A stretch of 64,000 bases of DNA from CAZSSM01 sp964609385 (GTDB taxonomy: Bacteria > Planctomycetota > Planctomycetia > Isosphaerales > Isosphaeraceae): contig CAZSSM010000030.1 of NCBI GenBank assembly GCA_964609385.1, positions 7,427 to 71,426 on the forward strand. The letters are read 5' to 3'. The position numbers and the translations under genes were made by a program. Position 1 is the stretch's first letter; the number at the start of each line of letters is the position of its first letter. A model generated the notes under the pieces. That model had not been told where the DNA came from. It did no database searches and saw only the letters and a program-made list of their open reading frames with translations. Below are positions 37,201 to 46,709 of the stretch, one piece after another.

Positions 37201-37613
37201 GCGCGATCTTGGAGCAGGCTGACGGCGCTGGCCAACCGCATCTCCAGCCAGGGATGGGTCCGATCCAGGAACGCGGCCAAGCCGAACGGATCGAGCCGGC
37301 GGATCAGAGGCCAAACGACCTGCCAACCGACCAGGACGAGTAGAGTGAGCGTTGTAAGAGTCCAACCGGTCCATCGGAGCCAGGACGGCCACGACACGAC
37401 GAAGTCGGCGATCATGGCGAACCACAAGACAACCATCAGGCCCGCTATGATCCGTCCCAGAGCCCTGACCGCCGTGACCCATCGGACCCGAGAACCCGTT
37501 GCCTCCAAGACCGTGCGGATCCTCTGTGGGCACAAGTCGGTCAAATCGACAATGGCTCGTCGACGGGATGAAGACGATCGGGCAGTCCGAATCGTCGACA
37601 GCAGGCTGGCCAT
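34209..37613 (-). CDS. DUF4175-type membrane protein with coiled coil
   Basis: 1134 aa from ATG at 37613, AAGGG nine bases upstream. Membrane helices at ~52-105 (IIAGLMVVLWFAMIADFVV, TLTLLVLVGWQVVW) and near 220 (WTWLGLGMGSAALWLLL). Then beta-rich repeats (VVTLADAQVERKVKPDD, LIYEVQALDVLPEALGG) and, from ~660 on, a long Gln/Arg/Glu-rich coiled coil ending in Ser/Pro-rich low complexity. This is the DUF4175-like layout found next to VWA proteins in planctomycetes. Function not established; a cell-envelope structural or signalling role is plausible. 110 bases downstream of the VWA gene. Confidence 0.88.
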   Translation of the reverse strand: MASLLSTIRTARSSSSRRRAIVDLTDLCPQRIRTVLEATGSRVRWVTAVRALGRIIAGLMVVLWFAMIADFVVSWPSWLRWTGWTLTTLTLLVLVGWQVVWPLIRRLDPFGLAAFLDRTHPWLEMRLASAVSLLQDRASTSRLNDQTQRARPQSRQASRRPVRANAHGAPELIDALILDVDTQTDRLNIPDALPSRPAWTWLGLGMGSAALWLLLAVGIPDPIGQLAVRSLAPWSPIARVGWLVLDVKPGSARVVAGDPCSIQVHARTRSGLGWWGSPDQARLVLRTLNDDGSTTLSSLSMIRQIGSQDDRGVTFRGVIDHVEVPTLYRVEVDGQPSSRFRIEPEQAPRVTLTSSRIDPPPYTGLPPRSVKDPWSIEAWLGSRVALEIAVNRPAASLQVDWPSEAPSADPLPQATLLDSGNRGRIDLEVRASGPFAFEAIDRNGLTSRSERSGRVTIFRDQPPVVTLADAQVERKVKPDDVLSIEATLLDEFGIASAELRLWTEHRDAQGQRQRSELPSMPLEPRVIRDGATSFEAEASMRLSLAPLGLGPGDRLIYEVQALDVLPEALGGPNRGRSPRRTLEVSLFATDLSEQQDGEAHRDLGTRLEEAAKRNRSLRRRTTTLESAALAVRNGSARWVDAQQRNLLELRSASQQFVDDLLSLAFDFQSSGGYWSLAVPTGKLAGGPALDATRALSEATTSEGDSIRLSAFGRALDQQDQVQAGLGELIRRFEELVRAEQDRARLEALAARQRDLADSAEEQAERDVEDPAENEEINQLRRRQDEMARRIDDLLEDSPTVEDAARQLQAEQAESLSEQARALADRQRAGTTNADDQREMQREAARLARAMAQLRDQTRDQLDDDARELARNAADRLNRNVRQAMDQAQQSLNRDRDARVGAEQQEAADQLERAADEAEQVAEALRPDPTEPGSESDSSPQANENQSDSSGNPEDPSQGQADSSGRSTPTAGESLRETQQALNEARRALDQAARTDGAASQSDSLRDAAEAMRRVAQGLDDLATEPERRRGETPRSSVNPPQGSTQQARSEVDPSLDRSDKILDPEGLAELQATLRNSTGRTWGELPGHLQAEVQATGRGRARDDYARIIQLYFRDLAEAAAEPRPDSPANPETP

Positions 37614-37723
37614 GGTTCGAGACCCTTCGACGTGCGTGCGTTGTGAAGGGATCGATCCGATTGATCACCGATCCCTGTTAGATCCGAAACGGTCGGTCTT
37701 TCAAGACAACCAATATACGTTCG

Positions 37724-40348
37724 CTAGACGAGACCGAACCGGCGTCGAAGTACCCATTCCAAGGTGATGAGAACGAGCAGGACCAGTAAGGTCGCCGGTT
37801 GATCCCAGAGCGGGACCTGTTCGCGTTCGGTTCGGATCGCCTCGCGGGTGGCGGTCCGGATCGCCTTAGGAACCTGATCAATCTCATCGGCACGGACAAA
37901 GATCCCACCGGTCGCGAGCGCGAGGGTCTCTAGGGGTTCGGGGTTGGCGACCAACTCGACCCGCTCGAGTCTCGACGGGGCGATCACCTCTAAAGGAGCC
38001 GGCGACGGGCCATCGGGACCAGTCAGGTCCCAGGCTTCGGCCCAGTCCGGCGCGTCGAGTCGGACGTCGAACCGCCCTGTCGCCAAGGGACCCGAAACGC
38101 CTACGTAACGGCCCGGGTCTTGGGGATCGGGGCGCAATGGAACGAGCATGTTTTTCCCCGATGAGTTCGACGACGCATCCGAGCCGGCGTCGACCGGAGC
38201 GGGCTCTCCATCGTTGGTTTCGACTTGGGCTGGATCGATCCGAGCGATGATGAGATTGGGACGCTGGTCGTCCGGGAGCGGATCGCGGATCCGGGCTTCG
38301 ATCGTCGCGGGACGACCCGCTTCGATCCGCGCGGTGAGGGGACCATAGCGGATCTTCCGGTTGCCGGCCCCGAGCGGCTCGATCGCTCCCCATCGGACAA
38401 CCTGCCCCCAGAATCGATGATGGTAGGCATCGCCGACCCGATGGCGCCAGCGCCAGGTCTGAGATAAGCCGACGTAGAAGACCTTACCGCGCCCATATGT
38501 CTGGGCCGCGACGGCGGCGCGCGGCGGGGTGTCGAACGTCGGCGATACCGAGGCCGGTTCCGACGGGTCGATCGGCTCATCCGGGCCGAAAGCATCGAGA
38601 ACAATCAATGCAGTAGCACCAGGTTTGACCGGACCGACCAAAGCCCAGGATTGCCGAGGCAGTCCGGCCCAGATCAGGGCGTTGCGTGAGGTCTCACCGG
38701 CGAACTGGAACATGGGCCAGAGTTCCGGCGCCTCCAGGGCCAGGGCCGAGGGGCGGACTGCGATGCCCGGGATCAAGGCCGGATGTAAGGGATCCGAGCC
38801 AGCGCGGGTCGAAGATGTGGCGATCGGCCGTGGATCACGGATCGGCAACAGCGCGGACAGATCCTCGTTGGCCCGCATGGCCGACGGGCCGTGTTGAGGA
38901 CCAGCCATCAGCACCAGGGTTCCCCCGCGTTCGGCAACGAATCGCTCTAGTCGACGCCATGTCTCCCCATCGAGCGCGACGTCCCCGACGACGATGACAT
39001 CATAGTTGTCGAGGGGATCCTCATCCTCGATGGCTTCGGGGATCGTGCGGGGATAGATCGTGGTCCCGCCGGTGCTTGGAAGCTCGGGCTGTCGGGTCAG
39101 GACGACCTCCAGATCGACCCGATCGTCGCGTCCCAGTGCGTTGCGGTGATAGCGGAACTCCCAACGAGGTCGTTCTTCGATTAGGAGGGTGGCGACCTTG
39201 GCATCGAGCACTGAGATCTGGGTGGACTGCTCGTCGTTGTCGGGCGCCTGGTCACGCCCCGGAGCAGAGACGCGGACCGTTAAGGGTAACGCACCGACAC
39301 GGTCCAACGGAACGCGGAAGAGCACACGCTGGCGACGACCATCGGGGGACCCAGAAATGGTCTGTCGGAGGGGCTCGGCGTCGGGGCGTTCTAGGACGAC
39401 CGTCACCGGCGTACCGTCGAGCCCGTCGGCCTTGATGATCGCTTCGACTTGCGCACGGTCGCCTTGGAGGCCGGTAGCCGGCGCCCGAACTCGAACGACA
39501 GCCGCGTCGCGTGGCGGGCTCACCGAACCGACCAATACACCATGAACCGAGATATCAGCCGCGATCAAGCGGTCCGCCCAGGCGTCCAGGTCGGTCGGCC
39601 CGTTGTGCTGGCCATCGCTGATCAATACCAAGGCTTGGACCGGAGGCGCATCGCCACGATCGGCCAGACCCCGTTGCAGCACTTGGCTCAGATCGGTCGA
39701 TAACCGGGCCACTCGCTGCTCCGGATCGTCCAGGTCCAGGAGATTGCCATCCGGATTTGCCGAGGTATCGGCCGCCGAATGTGAAGGGGCCTTGGAAGTC
39801 GATTCGGATCGAGAATCTCCGGATGGATCAGCGTTCCCGATCAGAGCAGCCACCAATTCGGTCGTGTTGCTCGGCACAAGATCGCGATGGAACCCGACCA
39901 ACTCGAGCGCATGCTCGGTCCGAAGCCGCGCGAGCCAGTCATCGCGCAATAGGTCGGCGACGACCAGCCGTCGAGACATCGACTCGAGATTACCACCTGC
40001 ATTCAGGCCGAGCTGATCCTTAAGCCGTTGAGCCTGGTCCGGATCGCGGTCCGGATCATTTTGATCCATGCTGGCCGACAAATCGACTCCGACGAGGACA
40101 ACGCCACGAACCGTTTGCCGAGCGGTCCGACTCAGTGTCGGTTCCAGGAGGAAGGAGGCGAGGATCAGGGCGACCAGCCCGCGGAGTCCCAAGAGGCTCA
40201 GGCCCGCCCCTCGAGGCACCAAACGCCGTTCCTCGCGGTAAAGGATCCCTAGGAGGAGCAAGGCCAAGATCGCCAGGGCCAATGCCAGCCAGGCCGAGGC
40301 CCCGCCGCTGAGCACCAGTTGCCGGCCTTGGTAGAGGTCCCAAACCAT
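37724..40348 (-). CDS. VWA-domain membrane protein (BatA-like, GATase-like fold)
   Basis: 874 aa from ATG at 40348 (GTG at 40351 also possible). Two N-terminal helices (LALALAILALLLLGILY, LGLRGLVALILASFLL), a von Willebrand A domain with MIDAS motif VVLVGVDLSASMDQ and QALVLISDGQHNGP, an Ig-like stretch (VTVVLERPDAEPLRQTI), a glutamine-amidotransferase-like segment (YDVIVVGDVALDGETW, RGGTLVLMAGPQHG), and a C-terminal helix (ATLLVLLVLITLEWVLRRR). It heads the three-gene membrane operon. In relatives a MoxR ATPase and DUF58 gene come upstream; here a divergent WD40 gene is found instead. Confidence 0.92.
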   Translation of the reverse strand: MVWDLYQGRQLVLSGGASAWLALALAILALLLLGILYREERRLVPRGAGLSLLGLRGLVALILASFLLEPTLSRTARQTVRGVVLVGVDLSASMDQNDPDRDPDQAQRLKDQLGLNAGGNLESMSRRLVVADLLRDDWLARLRTEHALELVGFHRDLVPSNTTELVAALIGNADPSGDSRSESTSKAPSHSAADTSANPDGNLLDLDDPEQRVARLSTDLSQVLQRGLADRGDAPPVQALVLISDGQHNGPTDLDAWADRLIAADISVHGVLVGSVSPPRDAAVVRVRAPATGLQGDRAQVEAIIKADGLDGTPVTVVLERPDAEPLRQTISGSPDGRRQRVLFRVPLDRVGALPLTVRVSAPGRDQAPDNDEQSTQISVLDAKVATLLIEERPRWEFRYHRNALGRDDRVDLEVVLTRQPELPSTGGTTIYPRTIPEAIEDEDPLDNYDVIVVGDVALDGETWRRLERFVAERGGTLVLMAGPQHGPSAMRANEDLSALLPIRDPRPIATSSTRAGSDPLHPALIPGIAVRPSALALEAPELWPMFQFAGETSRNALIWAGLPRQSWALVGPVKPGATALIVLDAFGPDEPIDPSEPASVSPTFDTPPRAAVAAQTYGRGKVFYVGLSQTWRWRHRVGDAYHHRFWGQVVRWGAIEPLGAGNRKIRYGPLTARIEAGRPATIEARIRDPLPDDQRPNLIIARIDPAQVETNDGEPAPVDAGSDASSNSSGKNMLVPLRPDPQDPGRYVGVSGPLATGRFDVRLDAPDWAEAWDLTGPDGPSPAPLEVIAPSRLERVELVANPEPLETLALATGGIFVRADEIDQVPKAIRTATREAIRTEREQVPLWDQPATLLVLLVLITLEWVLRRRFGLV

Positions 40349-40595
40349 CACGCGGTCCGATCGGTTTCAACGGGGAATCGGGAATGATGCCGAAAGCGTT
40401 CGACCTAACGGGATTCGAGACGTCGACGTGCGATGTGACCGCCCCCTGCCCGATGGACCGGTCTCCAGCGATTCCGTAGTCTAGGGACGGTCCGGCATAA
40501 CCACAACGGGCAACACGCTCGGTCGGGGCGCGGTCCAATCTGATCCGAACCGACCAGCGATGCCTTGCCAACTCGCAGGCACTAGGAGCTGTGTG

Positions 40596-41669
40596 ATGAT
40601 CGCAAACGCCGGCACGACGACGTCCGCCACACGGATCGGTTCTTTGCGCGACGACGCTTCGGGCTCGGAGGCTGTCGTGGCCGATCCTCAGGCGACCCAC
40701 GTCGTCCAGGAACTCAAGCACGACAGCGCCTTCGTCTCCTGCCGTTTCGATCCAACTGGACGATTCGTTTTCGCCGGGGCCCAGGACGCAACGATCGCCC
40801 GCTGGGATCTCCAGAGCGGCGCGAAGACCTCCCTGGAGAGCCACGAAAGCTGGCCTTGGGGGATCGACTTGACGCAGGACGGACAGCGATTGATCTCGGG
40901 AGGCTATGACGGATGGCTGATCGCCTGGGACGCCTCGGCCGAGACGCCCGAGGTGCTCTGGAACGTCGAGCCGGCCCATGACGGCTGGATCCGCGCTGTG
41001 GCGGTCAGTCCCCGTGCCGATCTGGTCGCTACCTGCGGCAACGACCGGGTCGTCCGGCTTTGGCGGATCGAGGACGGTTCGCTGGTCCGCGAGCTGATCG
41101 GCCACGAGCACCACATCTACAACGTCGGCTTTCACCCCGAAGGAAACGACCTGGTCTCCTGCGACCTCAAAGGGATCCTCAAGCACTGGTCGGTCGAGAC
41201 CGGTGAGCAGGTCAAAGAATTCGAAGCAAGTGCCCTATACAAGTATGATAAAGGCTTTCGGGCCGACATCGGTGGGGCTCGAGCGTTGGCGTTCCGGCCC
41301 GATGGGACACAGATCGCCTGTGCCGGCATCACCAACGTCTCCAACGCCTTCGCAGGGGTCGGCAACCCGATCGCGGTCCGGATCGATTACCAGAGCGGTG
41401 AACTGATCAAGAACCACCTTAGCTCGAGCCAACTTCGGGGCGTCAATTGGGGCGCGGCCTTCCACCCCGACGGCTACCTAATCGGGCTTTCCGGAGGCGG
41501 AGGTGGTGGACACCTGCTCTTCTGGCTTGAGGATGAGGTCGAGGAGTTCGCGACGATCAAACTCAAGAACTCCGCACGCGCCATGGATCTCCATCCCGAT
41601 GGACTCCGAATCGCGACGGCACACACCGACGGGGTCCTCCGGATCAACGCCATGGTGCCCAAGGCTTAA
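40596..41669 (+). CDS. WD40-repeat protein (one propeller)
   Basis: 357 aa from ATG at 40596, with AGGAG seven bases upstream. About seven WD40 units, each with a central hydrophobic-D-G core and W-D/W-R end: FVSCRFDPTGRFVFAGAQDAT, WGIDLTQDGQRLISGGYDGW, IRAVAVSPRADLVATCGNDR, IYNVGFHPEGNDLVSCDLKG, ARALAFRPDGTQIACAGI, NWGAAFHPDGYLIGLSGG, ARAMDLHPDGLRIATAHTDG. No signal peptide, so a cytoplasmic interaction scaffold. It converges on the kinase-WD40 gene, which has a related propeller. Confidence 0.92.
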   Translation: MIANAGTTTSATRIGSLRDDASGSEAVVADPQATHVVQELKHDSAFVSCRFDPTGRFVFAGAQDATIARWDLQSGAKTSLESHESWPWGIDLTQDGQRLISGGYDGWLIAWDASAETPEVLWNVEPAHDGWIRAVAVSPRADLVATCGNDRVVRLWRIEDGSLVRELIGHEHHIYNVGFHPEGNDLVSCDLKGILKHWSVETGEQVKEFEASALYKYDKGFRADIGGARALAFRPDGTQIACAGITNVSNAFAGVGNPIAVRIDYQSGELIKNHLSSSQLRGVNWGAAFHPDGYLIGLSGGGGGGHLLFWLEDEVEEFATIKLKNSARAMDLHPDGLRIATAHTDGVLRINAMVPKA

Positions 41670-41701
41670 GCGGAGAAGCAGACTGCAACTGGGTTCTCCG
41701 C
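41670..41701. terminator. Bidirectional hairpin terminator
   Basis: Eight-base stem GCGGAGAA (41670-41677) with TTCTCCGC (41694-41701). It begins right after the stop codon of the WD40 gene and lies before the convergent kinase-WD40 gene ending at 41776. Confidence 0.55.
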
Positions 41702-41775
41702 GGCGATTCAAACGATGATTCACCTCATACACAACGCTGCAGCGTTTCATCCTAGCATCCTCGCGAACGGTCCCT

Positions 41776-44700
41776 TCATGGATTCCAGATGCGGATCCCC
41801 GAGTCGCTGTACCAGCAAGCGGAGGCGATCCGCTTCCCGTCGAGGCTGATCGCCACCGACCAGACCGCCGCGCGATGATGCTGGCGTGTGGACCACGCCT
41901 CATGCTCCTGACCGGTCTGAGCGTCCCAGAACCGGACCGTCTTGTCTTCGCTGGCGGTGATGATCGTGTTGCCGTCGGGCGAATAAGTCACGTCGTTGAC
42001 CCGGTTCTCATGCCCATCGATCTCCAGGAGGAGGCGTTGGTTGGCGGGCCGATCGCTGTTCGGGTCCACGTCCCAGACGCGGACCGTCTTATCCCAACTC
42101 GCTGAGGCCAGGCGGGTGCCATCGGGGCTGAACGCGACGCTATGGACAGCCCCCGCATGACCGGTCAAGGTAAGTACGGCATTTCCAGTTTCAGCATCCC
42201 AGAGATAAATCAGCCGATCGCTACAACTGGAAGCGACTCGACGTCCGCTGGGATCGTAAGCGAGATCGAGAATCGGCAGCAGGGTCCGCAGTGCTGGCTT
42301 GCATTGGACGAGCGGCTTAGCGGTCTCCGATGCCCAGATCCGTACGATCCCATCGAATCCACCCGAAGCGACATTCCGACCATCGGGACTGAAGGCGACG
42401 GCCTGTACCGGCGCGATGTGGCCGTTGAACGTTTGAACGGTCTGACGTTGTTGGACATCCCAGATCCGGACGGTCCGGTCCCAACCGGTTGAGGCGATCC
42501 GCGTGCTGTCAGGGCTGATGGCGAGGGCCCAGACCAGCTTGGAGTGACCTTGCAACTGGGCGATCTCCTCACCGGTCCGAGCGTCCCAAAGTCGGACCAG
42601 TCGATCATCGCCACCCGAGGCGATCCAACGGCCATCCGGACTGAACGCCAAGGTGTTGACGTTGCCATCGTGCCCTGGACATGTCACACGCTGCTGAACG
42701 GCTGGAACTTCTCGAGGCTCGGTGTCCCAGATCAGCGCGAACTCGTCGAACCCCGCCGAGACCAAGCGCTTCGATTCCGGGTCGGGACTGAAGCAGACGC
42801 TCCAAACCGTGTCGGTGTGCCGACGAAGGGCTAACCGCTCGGTGCCCGAATGGACGTCCCAGATCCGGACCGTGGCGTCGAAACCGCCCGAGGCGATCAG
42901 CGAACCGTCCTGACTGAAGTCGAGGCCGAAGGTCGCGCCGGAGTGACCGGTCAGTTCCTTCTGTAAGGTCCCGGTCTCCGGGTCCCAGACCCGGACCACC
43001 CCATCCTTCCCACTGGTGGCGAGGCGGGTCCCATCGGCAGAGTAGGCCAAGCCATAGACCACGGCATTGTGCGCTTCGATGGTGAGCCGGGGCTGGAACG
43101 TCGAGGTATCCCAGATCTTGACCTGTCCGTCCGTATCCCCAGCGGCGATCGATCGGCCATCAGGGCTGTAGTGAATCGACTGGATCTGCGAGCCGTGTCC
43201 GGTCATCGTCTGAATGACTTCGCCCGTATCGGCCCGCCGTAGAACCAAGGTCAACTCGTGCATGCTGGTTGAGGCGAGGTACTGCCCATTAGGACTGTAG
43301 TCCAGTGCCATGACGATCCCTGCATGGTCGTCGAAGCGTGCGATCGACTGACCGTCCTTGAGGTCCCAGATGGTAATGATGCCGCGATCTTGGAATCCGA
43401 GGTCGATCGACAGGCTTCCGGTGGCTACATATCGTCCATCGGGGCTGAAGGTGACACATTTGACAGGGTTCGGTTTGGGATCCTTGCCGCCGAAGAGACC
43501 GCCAATCACGTCGTCTCCGGTTCGACTGGCATCGAGAACGAGGAGTTCGCGACCGGTCTCGGCGTCCCAAATCCGAGCGGTTCCATCAATGCTGGCCGTG
43601 GCGATCTTCGAACCGTCGGGACTGATCTCGGCCATCCAGAGCCCGCGTTCGTGACCGGAAAGTGGGGCGCGTGGGCCGTCGAGTTGGCTCTTCAGGTAAT
43701 ACCACTCCCAACCCCGGAGTTCCTTAGGAGCCGCCTCCAGGAGTCGTTCGGCTGAGGAGACATCGGTGGTGACAGTCAATTCCCGCTCGGCGACGGCGGT
43801 GCTTCGCGTGTAAAGTTCGGCCTGGAGCTGTCGGAAGGCGATCACCACACCAGTGATGATGAATCCGACGACCAGGATGGTGGTCAGCAGGGGAGTGCGA
43901 TGGCGTCGCGCGAACTTGGCCGAGAGGTAGAGCGGGCTCGGCGGTTTGGCCTTAATCGGCTTGTTGTCTCGCCAGCGTTGGAGGTCTTCGGCGATCGCCT
44001 GGGCTGAGCTGAATCGACGTTTCGGTTCCTTCTCCATCGCCTTCAGACAGATCGTCTCCAGCTCACGGGGGATCTCACGCCGGAGTTGTCGAGGCGCAAC
44101 CGGTATGTCATCGATGACTCGCTGACGTGTGCTCAAATCGCTGTCTTCGCGAAATGGTGGACGGCCGGTTAGGATCTCGTAGAGGATGACCCCAAGGGCA
44201 TAGACGTCGGAGCGCTCGTCGATCGCCTCGAGATCTCCGCGAGCCTGCTCCGGAGCCATATATTCGGGGGTTCCAAGCACCGTTCCCGGCTTGGTGATTT
44301 GGGGTCGATCGGCCAATTTGGCCAGATCGAAATCGGTCACTTTTGCCGTCCCGTGAGCATCGAAGAGGATGTTTGCCGGCTTGAGGTCACGGTGAATCAC
44401 CTTACGTTGGTGGGCGTGGTCGACGGCGAGCGCTAGGTCGCGGACCAGCTCGGCCACGTGATGGGGATCCATAAGCGAGCCCCGAGCCTCGGCGAGTTCA
44501 CCGGTTGGCGCAGCGGCCTGACGTGGTTCCCGATGCGCGTTGCCGATCATCTCTGCGAGGTTGCCACCCTCGCAGTACTCCAAGACCAGGTAAGGCGTCG
44601 CACGCGACTCATTGAAGCCATGGATCTGCACGATATGGGGATGCTGAAGCCGAGCGATCAGGGTCGCGGCATCGCGGAACCGTTGTCGACGCTCTTCATC

Positions 44701-45150
44701 GGTATGCTCATGAGTATTGAAGAGCTTCAAAGCAACCCGGCGATCTAGTCCGGTCTGGGTAGCCAGATAGACCACACCCATCCCACCGCGCCCCAGTTCG
44801 TCGTGGATGGTGAAACCGGGGATTACGGGGAAGATGTCCTCATCGGCTTCGTCCCGGTCCGTTTGGTCAGACGCGATGGTTGTCCCGTTGAGTCCAATTC
44901 GATCCGGTAGCACATCCTCGTCTCGAATGGTCCCCGTTGTCGCCGCCAAATCTTCGGATCGGCGTCGCTGGTCGGCAACTAACCGAAGCAGCCTAGACTG
45001 CTCTTTCGGATCGAGCAATCTGAGCAAGCTGGTCGGAGGATCGGGCGGCTGGACACCACGCTCCAGCGCGTCTTCATGCTCGATCAGAAACTCGATCGCC
45101 CGCTCGCGTGCGGCATCCGGATCCGGGAGATTCATCGTCTCATCACTCAT
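41776..45150 (-). CDS. Ser/Thr protein kinase fused to WD40 propellers
   Basis: 1124 aa from ATG at 45150; an in-frame start at 45210 is less likely. Kinase domain at ~120-400: ELGRGGMGVVYLATQ, VALKLF, KVIHRDLKPANILFD, VTDFDLAKL (DFD in place of DFG, metal-binding Asp kept), GTPEYMAPEQARG. One membrane helix at ~430 (TILVVGFIITGVVIAF). The C-terminal ~640 residues carry about twelve to fourteen WD40 repeats (VLALDYSPNGQYLASTS, VNTLAFSPDGRWIASGGDDR, VHSVAFSPDGTRLASASWDK). By topology the propellers face outside the cytoplasm. The ECF sigma factor gene lies ~125 bases upstream on the same strand, a pairing common in planctomycetes. Confidence 0.95.
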   Translation of the reverse strand: MSDETMNLPDPDAARERAIEFLIEHEDALERGVQPPDPPTSLLRLLDPKEQSRLLRLVADQRRRSEDLAATTGTIRDEDVLPDRIGLNGTTIASDQTDRDEADEDIFPVIPGFTIHDELGRGGMGVVYLATQTGLDRRVALKLFNTHEHTDEERRQRFRDAATLIARLQHPHIVQIHGFNESRATPYLVLEYCEGGNLAEMIGNAHREPRQAAAPTGELAEARGSLMDPHHVAELVRDLALAVDHAHQRKVIHRDLKPANILFDAHGTAKVTDFDLAKLADRPQITKPGTVLGTPEYMAPEQARGDLEAIDERSDVYALGVILYEILTGRPPFREDSDLSTRQRVIDDIPVAPRQLRREIPRELETICLKAMEKEPKRRFSSAQAIAEDLQRWRDNKPIKAKPPSPLYLSAKFARRHRTPLLTTILVVGFIITGVVIAFRQLQAELYTRSTAVAERELTVTTDVSSAERLLEAAPKELRGWEWYYLKSQLDGPRAPLSGHERGLWMAEISPDGSKIATASIDGTARIWDAETGRELLVLDASRTGDDVIGGLFGGKDPKPNPVKCVTFSPDGRYVATGSLSIDLGFQDRGIITIWDLKDGQSIARFDDHAGIVMALDYSPNGQYLASTSMHELTLVLRRADTGEVIQTMTGHGSQIQSIHYSPDGRSIAAGDTDGQVKIWDTSTFQPRLTIEAHNAVVYGLAYSADGTRLATSGKDGVVRVWDPETGTLQKELTGHSGATFGLDFSQDGSLIASGGFDATVRIWDVHSGTERLALRRHTDTVWSVCFSPDPESKRLVSAGFDEFALIWDTEPREVPAVQQRVTCPGHDGNVNTLAFSPDGRWIASGGDDRLVRLWDARTGEEIAQLQGHSKLVWALAISPDSTRIASTGWDRTVRIWDVQQRQTVQTFNGHIAPVQAVAFSPDGRNVASGGFDGIVRIWASETAKPLVQCKPALRTLLPILDLAYDPSGRRVASSCSDRLIYLWDAETGNAVLTLTGHAGAVHSVAFSPDGTRLASASWDKTVRVWDVDPNSDRPANQRLLLEIDGHENRVNDVTYSPDGNTIITASEDKTVRFWDAQTGQEHEAWSTRQHHRAAVWSVAISLDGKRIASACWYSDSGIRIWNP

Positions 45151-45276
45151 GATTCCACTCGGTTGAGTCGAAAATGGCCAAGATTCCAGGAGATGGTTCC
45201 GGCAGCCCACGATCCCTCACAGAAGCAAACGCGTGTCGCCCGACCAATGAACAACAATTATGACTGGTCGGAACGA

Positions 45277-45951
45277 TCAGCTTTGCGGGTTGTCGGTGTC
45301 GGTTTTCAGATTCATGAGGAGCCGATAGATCCGACGTTGAACCCGCATTCGCCCATCGTTCGACGCCTCGCCTTCGAGGAGTTGAGCAAGATCCATGTGA
45401 CTCCACTCGTTGAAATACCGCAGCCGGAGCAGCATGCGATCGGCCTCAGACAAAGTATTGACAATCTCGGTCAGCAAAGCCTCGTTCTCGCTCGAGGCGA
45501 CGATCTTACTTGGAGTCTGGCCGCCATCGTCGTGATCCGTTCCGTCATCGATCGACTTGGTCCGTCGGACGTCGCGTGTCTGACTTTGGTCCCTCCGCCT
45601 CTCGCTCTGGAACAAGTTCCGGGAGATCCTCCGGATCCAGGCTCGGAAACCGTCACGATCTTCGGGGATCCGGACCGTCGACGATTCCCGACGAACCGTC
45701 TGATAAACCTGCAAAAACGTATCCTGGACGATATCTGACGACCCGCTCCGGAGTTGTGCCGAGCCCTCGACCATCATGCTAGCGAGACCCCTGATTTCGG
45801 TCCGAAACTCCTCGAGGTAGCCACAGATCTCCTGGCTATTGGAGTTCAATTGCTCCTGAAGCTCTGTTCGACGGGCATCGAGGCGTTCCAACTCATCACG
45901 GAGGTCGCGGTTCCGCTTCAAGACCGTTTCCAACTCGTCCTGCTCGTCCAT
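45277..45951 (-). CDS. ECF RNA polymerase sigma factor with N-terminal coiled coil
   Basis: 224 aa from ATG at 45951. The first ~60 residues are a charged helix (ELETVLKRNRDLRDELERLDARR), unusual for ECF factors. Region 2 is FRTEIRGLASMMVEG ... DIVQDTFLQVYQTV ... GFRAWIRRISRNLF, and region 4 is LLTEIVNTLSEADRMLLRLRYFNEWSHMDLAQLL. The segment between is Asp-rich. It directs transcription of a target set; the kinase downstream on the same strand is the likely regulator through phosphorylation, as proposed for planctomycete ECF-kinase pairs. No anti-sigma factor gene is seen beside it. Confidence 0.88.
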   Translation of the reverse strand: MDEQDELETVLKRNRDLRDELERLDARRTELQEQLNSNSQEICGYLEEFRTEIRGLASMMVEGSAQLRSGSSDIVQDTFLQVYQTVRRESSTVRIPEDRDGFRAWIRRISRNLFQSERRRDQSQTRDVRRTKSIDDGTDHDDGGQTPSKIVASSENEALLTEIVNTLSEADRMLLRLRYFNEWSHMDLAQLLEGEASNDGRMRVQRRIYRLLMNLKTDTDNPQS

Positions 45952-46709
45952 GGTATTGAGGGTCCTCGACGAGGATGCCAACCGTCCGACCAGGCAATGC
46001 GAACTCAGAAAAAAGAAAACATGATGTGCATTGCGAAGGCGGAACGCGTTCAATTTATCGGAGAAGCGTCATCGACACGGATTGAACCTCTGCGAATTAT
46101 GGACGGAGTCTGTGAGGTGCACCCATGCCAATACCTTGCTCTGAGGAAAACAGCCCCAGCCGACTCGTGGCCGCCGTGAAGGCGGGAGATTGTGGACTGA
46201 ATTCGGTCAGACAACTGATGGTCGGGTGAGTGGATGGGTCGACGACGATCCCACGAGACACAGGATTTGGCATCTGATCATCGATTCGTCAGAATCATGA
46301 CGCCAGTCCCCATTGGACAAGGATGATAATCGATCCGACGAGACTGGTCGAGCGGTTCCTGCTCTAAGCGATGATGAGAGAGACTGGATTCATCGACTCC
46401 TCAGCCCCAGTGGTTTCCTGTCAGATGCGTGCGATTGGAGGAGCTCGACGGACCGGAACTCCAAAGAATGTTCTCACCGATGGTGACCGGAGAGGAATCG
46501 TCGCGTTGAGATCGATCGGAAATCAGCTCCAGTCAGGTTGAAATCGGACCTCGAGTCACCGAGTCTCACCATTTCGCTGGATCCATGGACGTGGTACACC
46601 TTGCTCATGCACTTACCAGGTCTCCGGACGTTGTGCGCTGACTCGTCTTACTGATTTGAGACTGCAGGAGTTCGATCTCTTGACCTCAACCAACTCTCGT
46701 GTCTGCGAC
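45952..46709. other. Divergent intergenic region, no gene seen
   Basis: About 760 bases between the ECF gene and the glycerophosphodiesterase. It holds the presumed promoters. I see no ORF with a ribosome binding site and no RNA gene. Confidence 0.5.
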
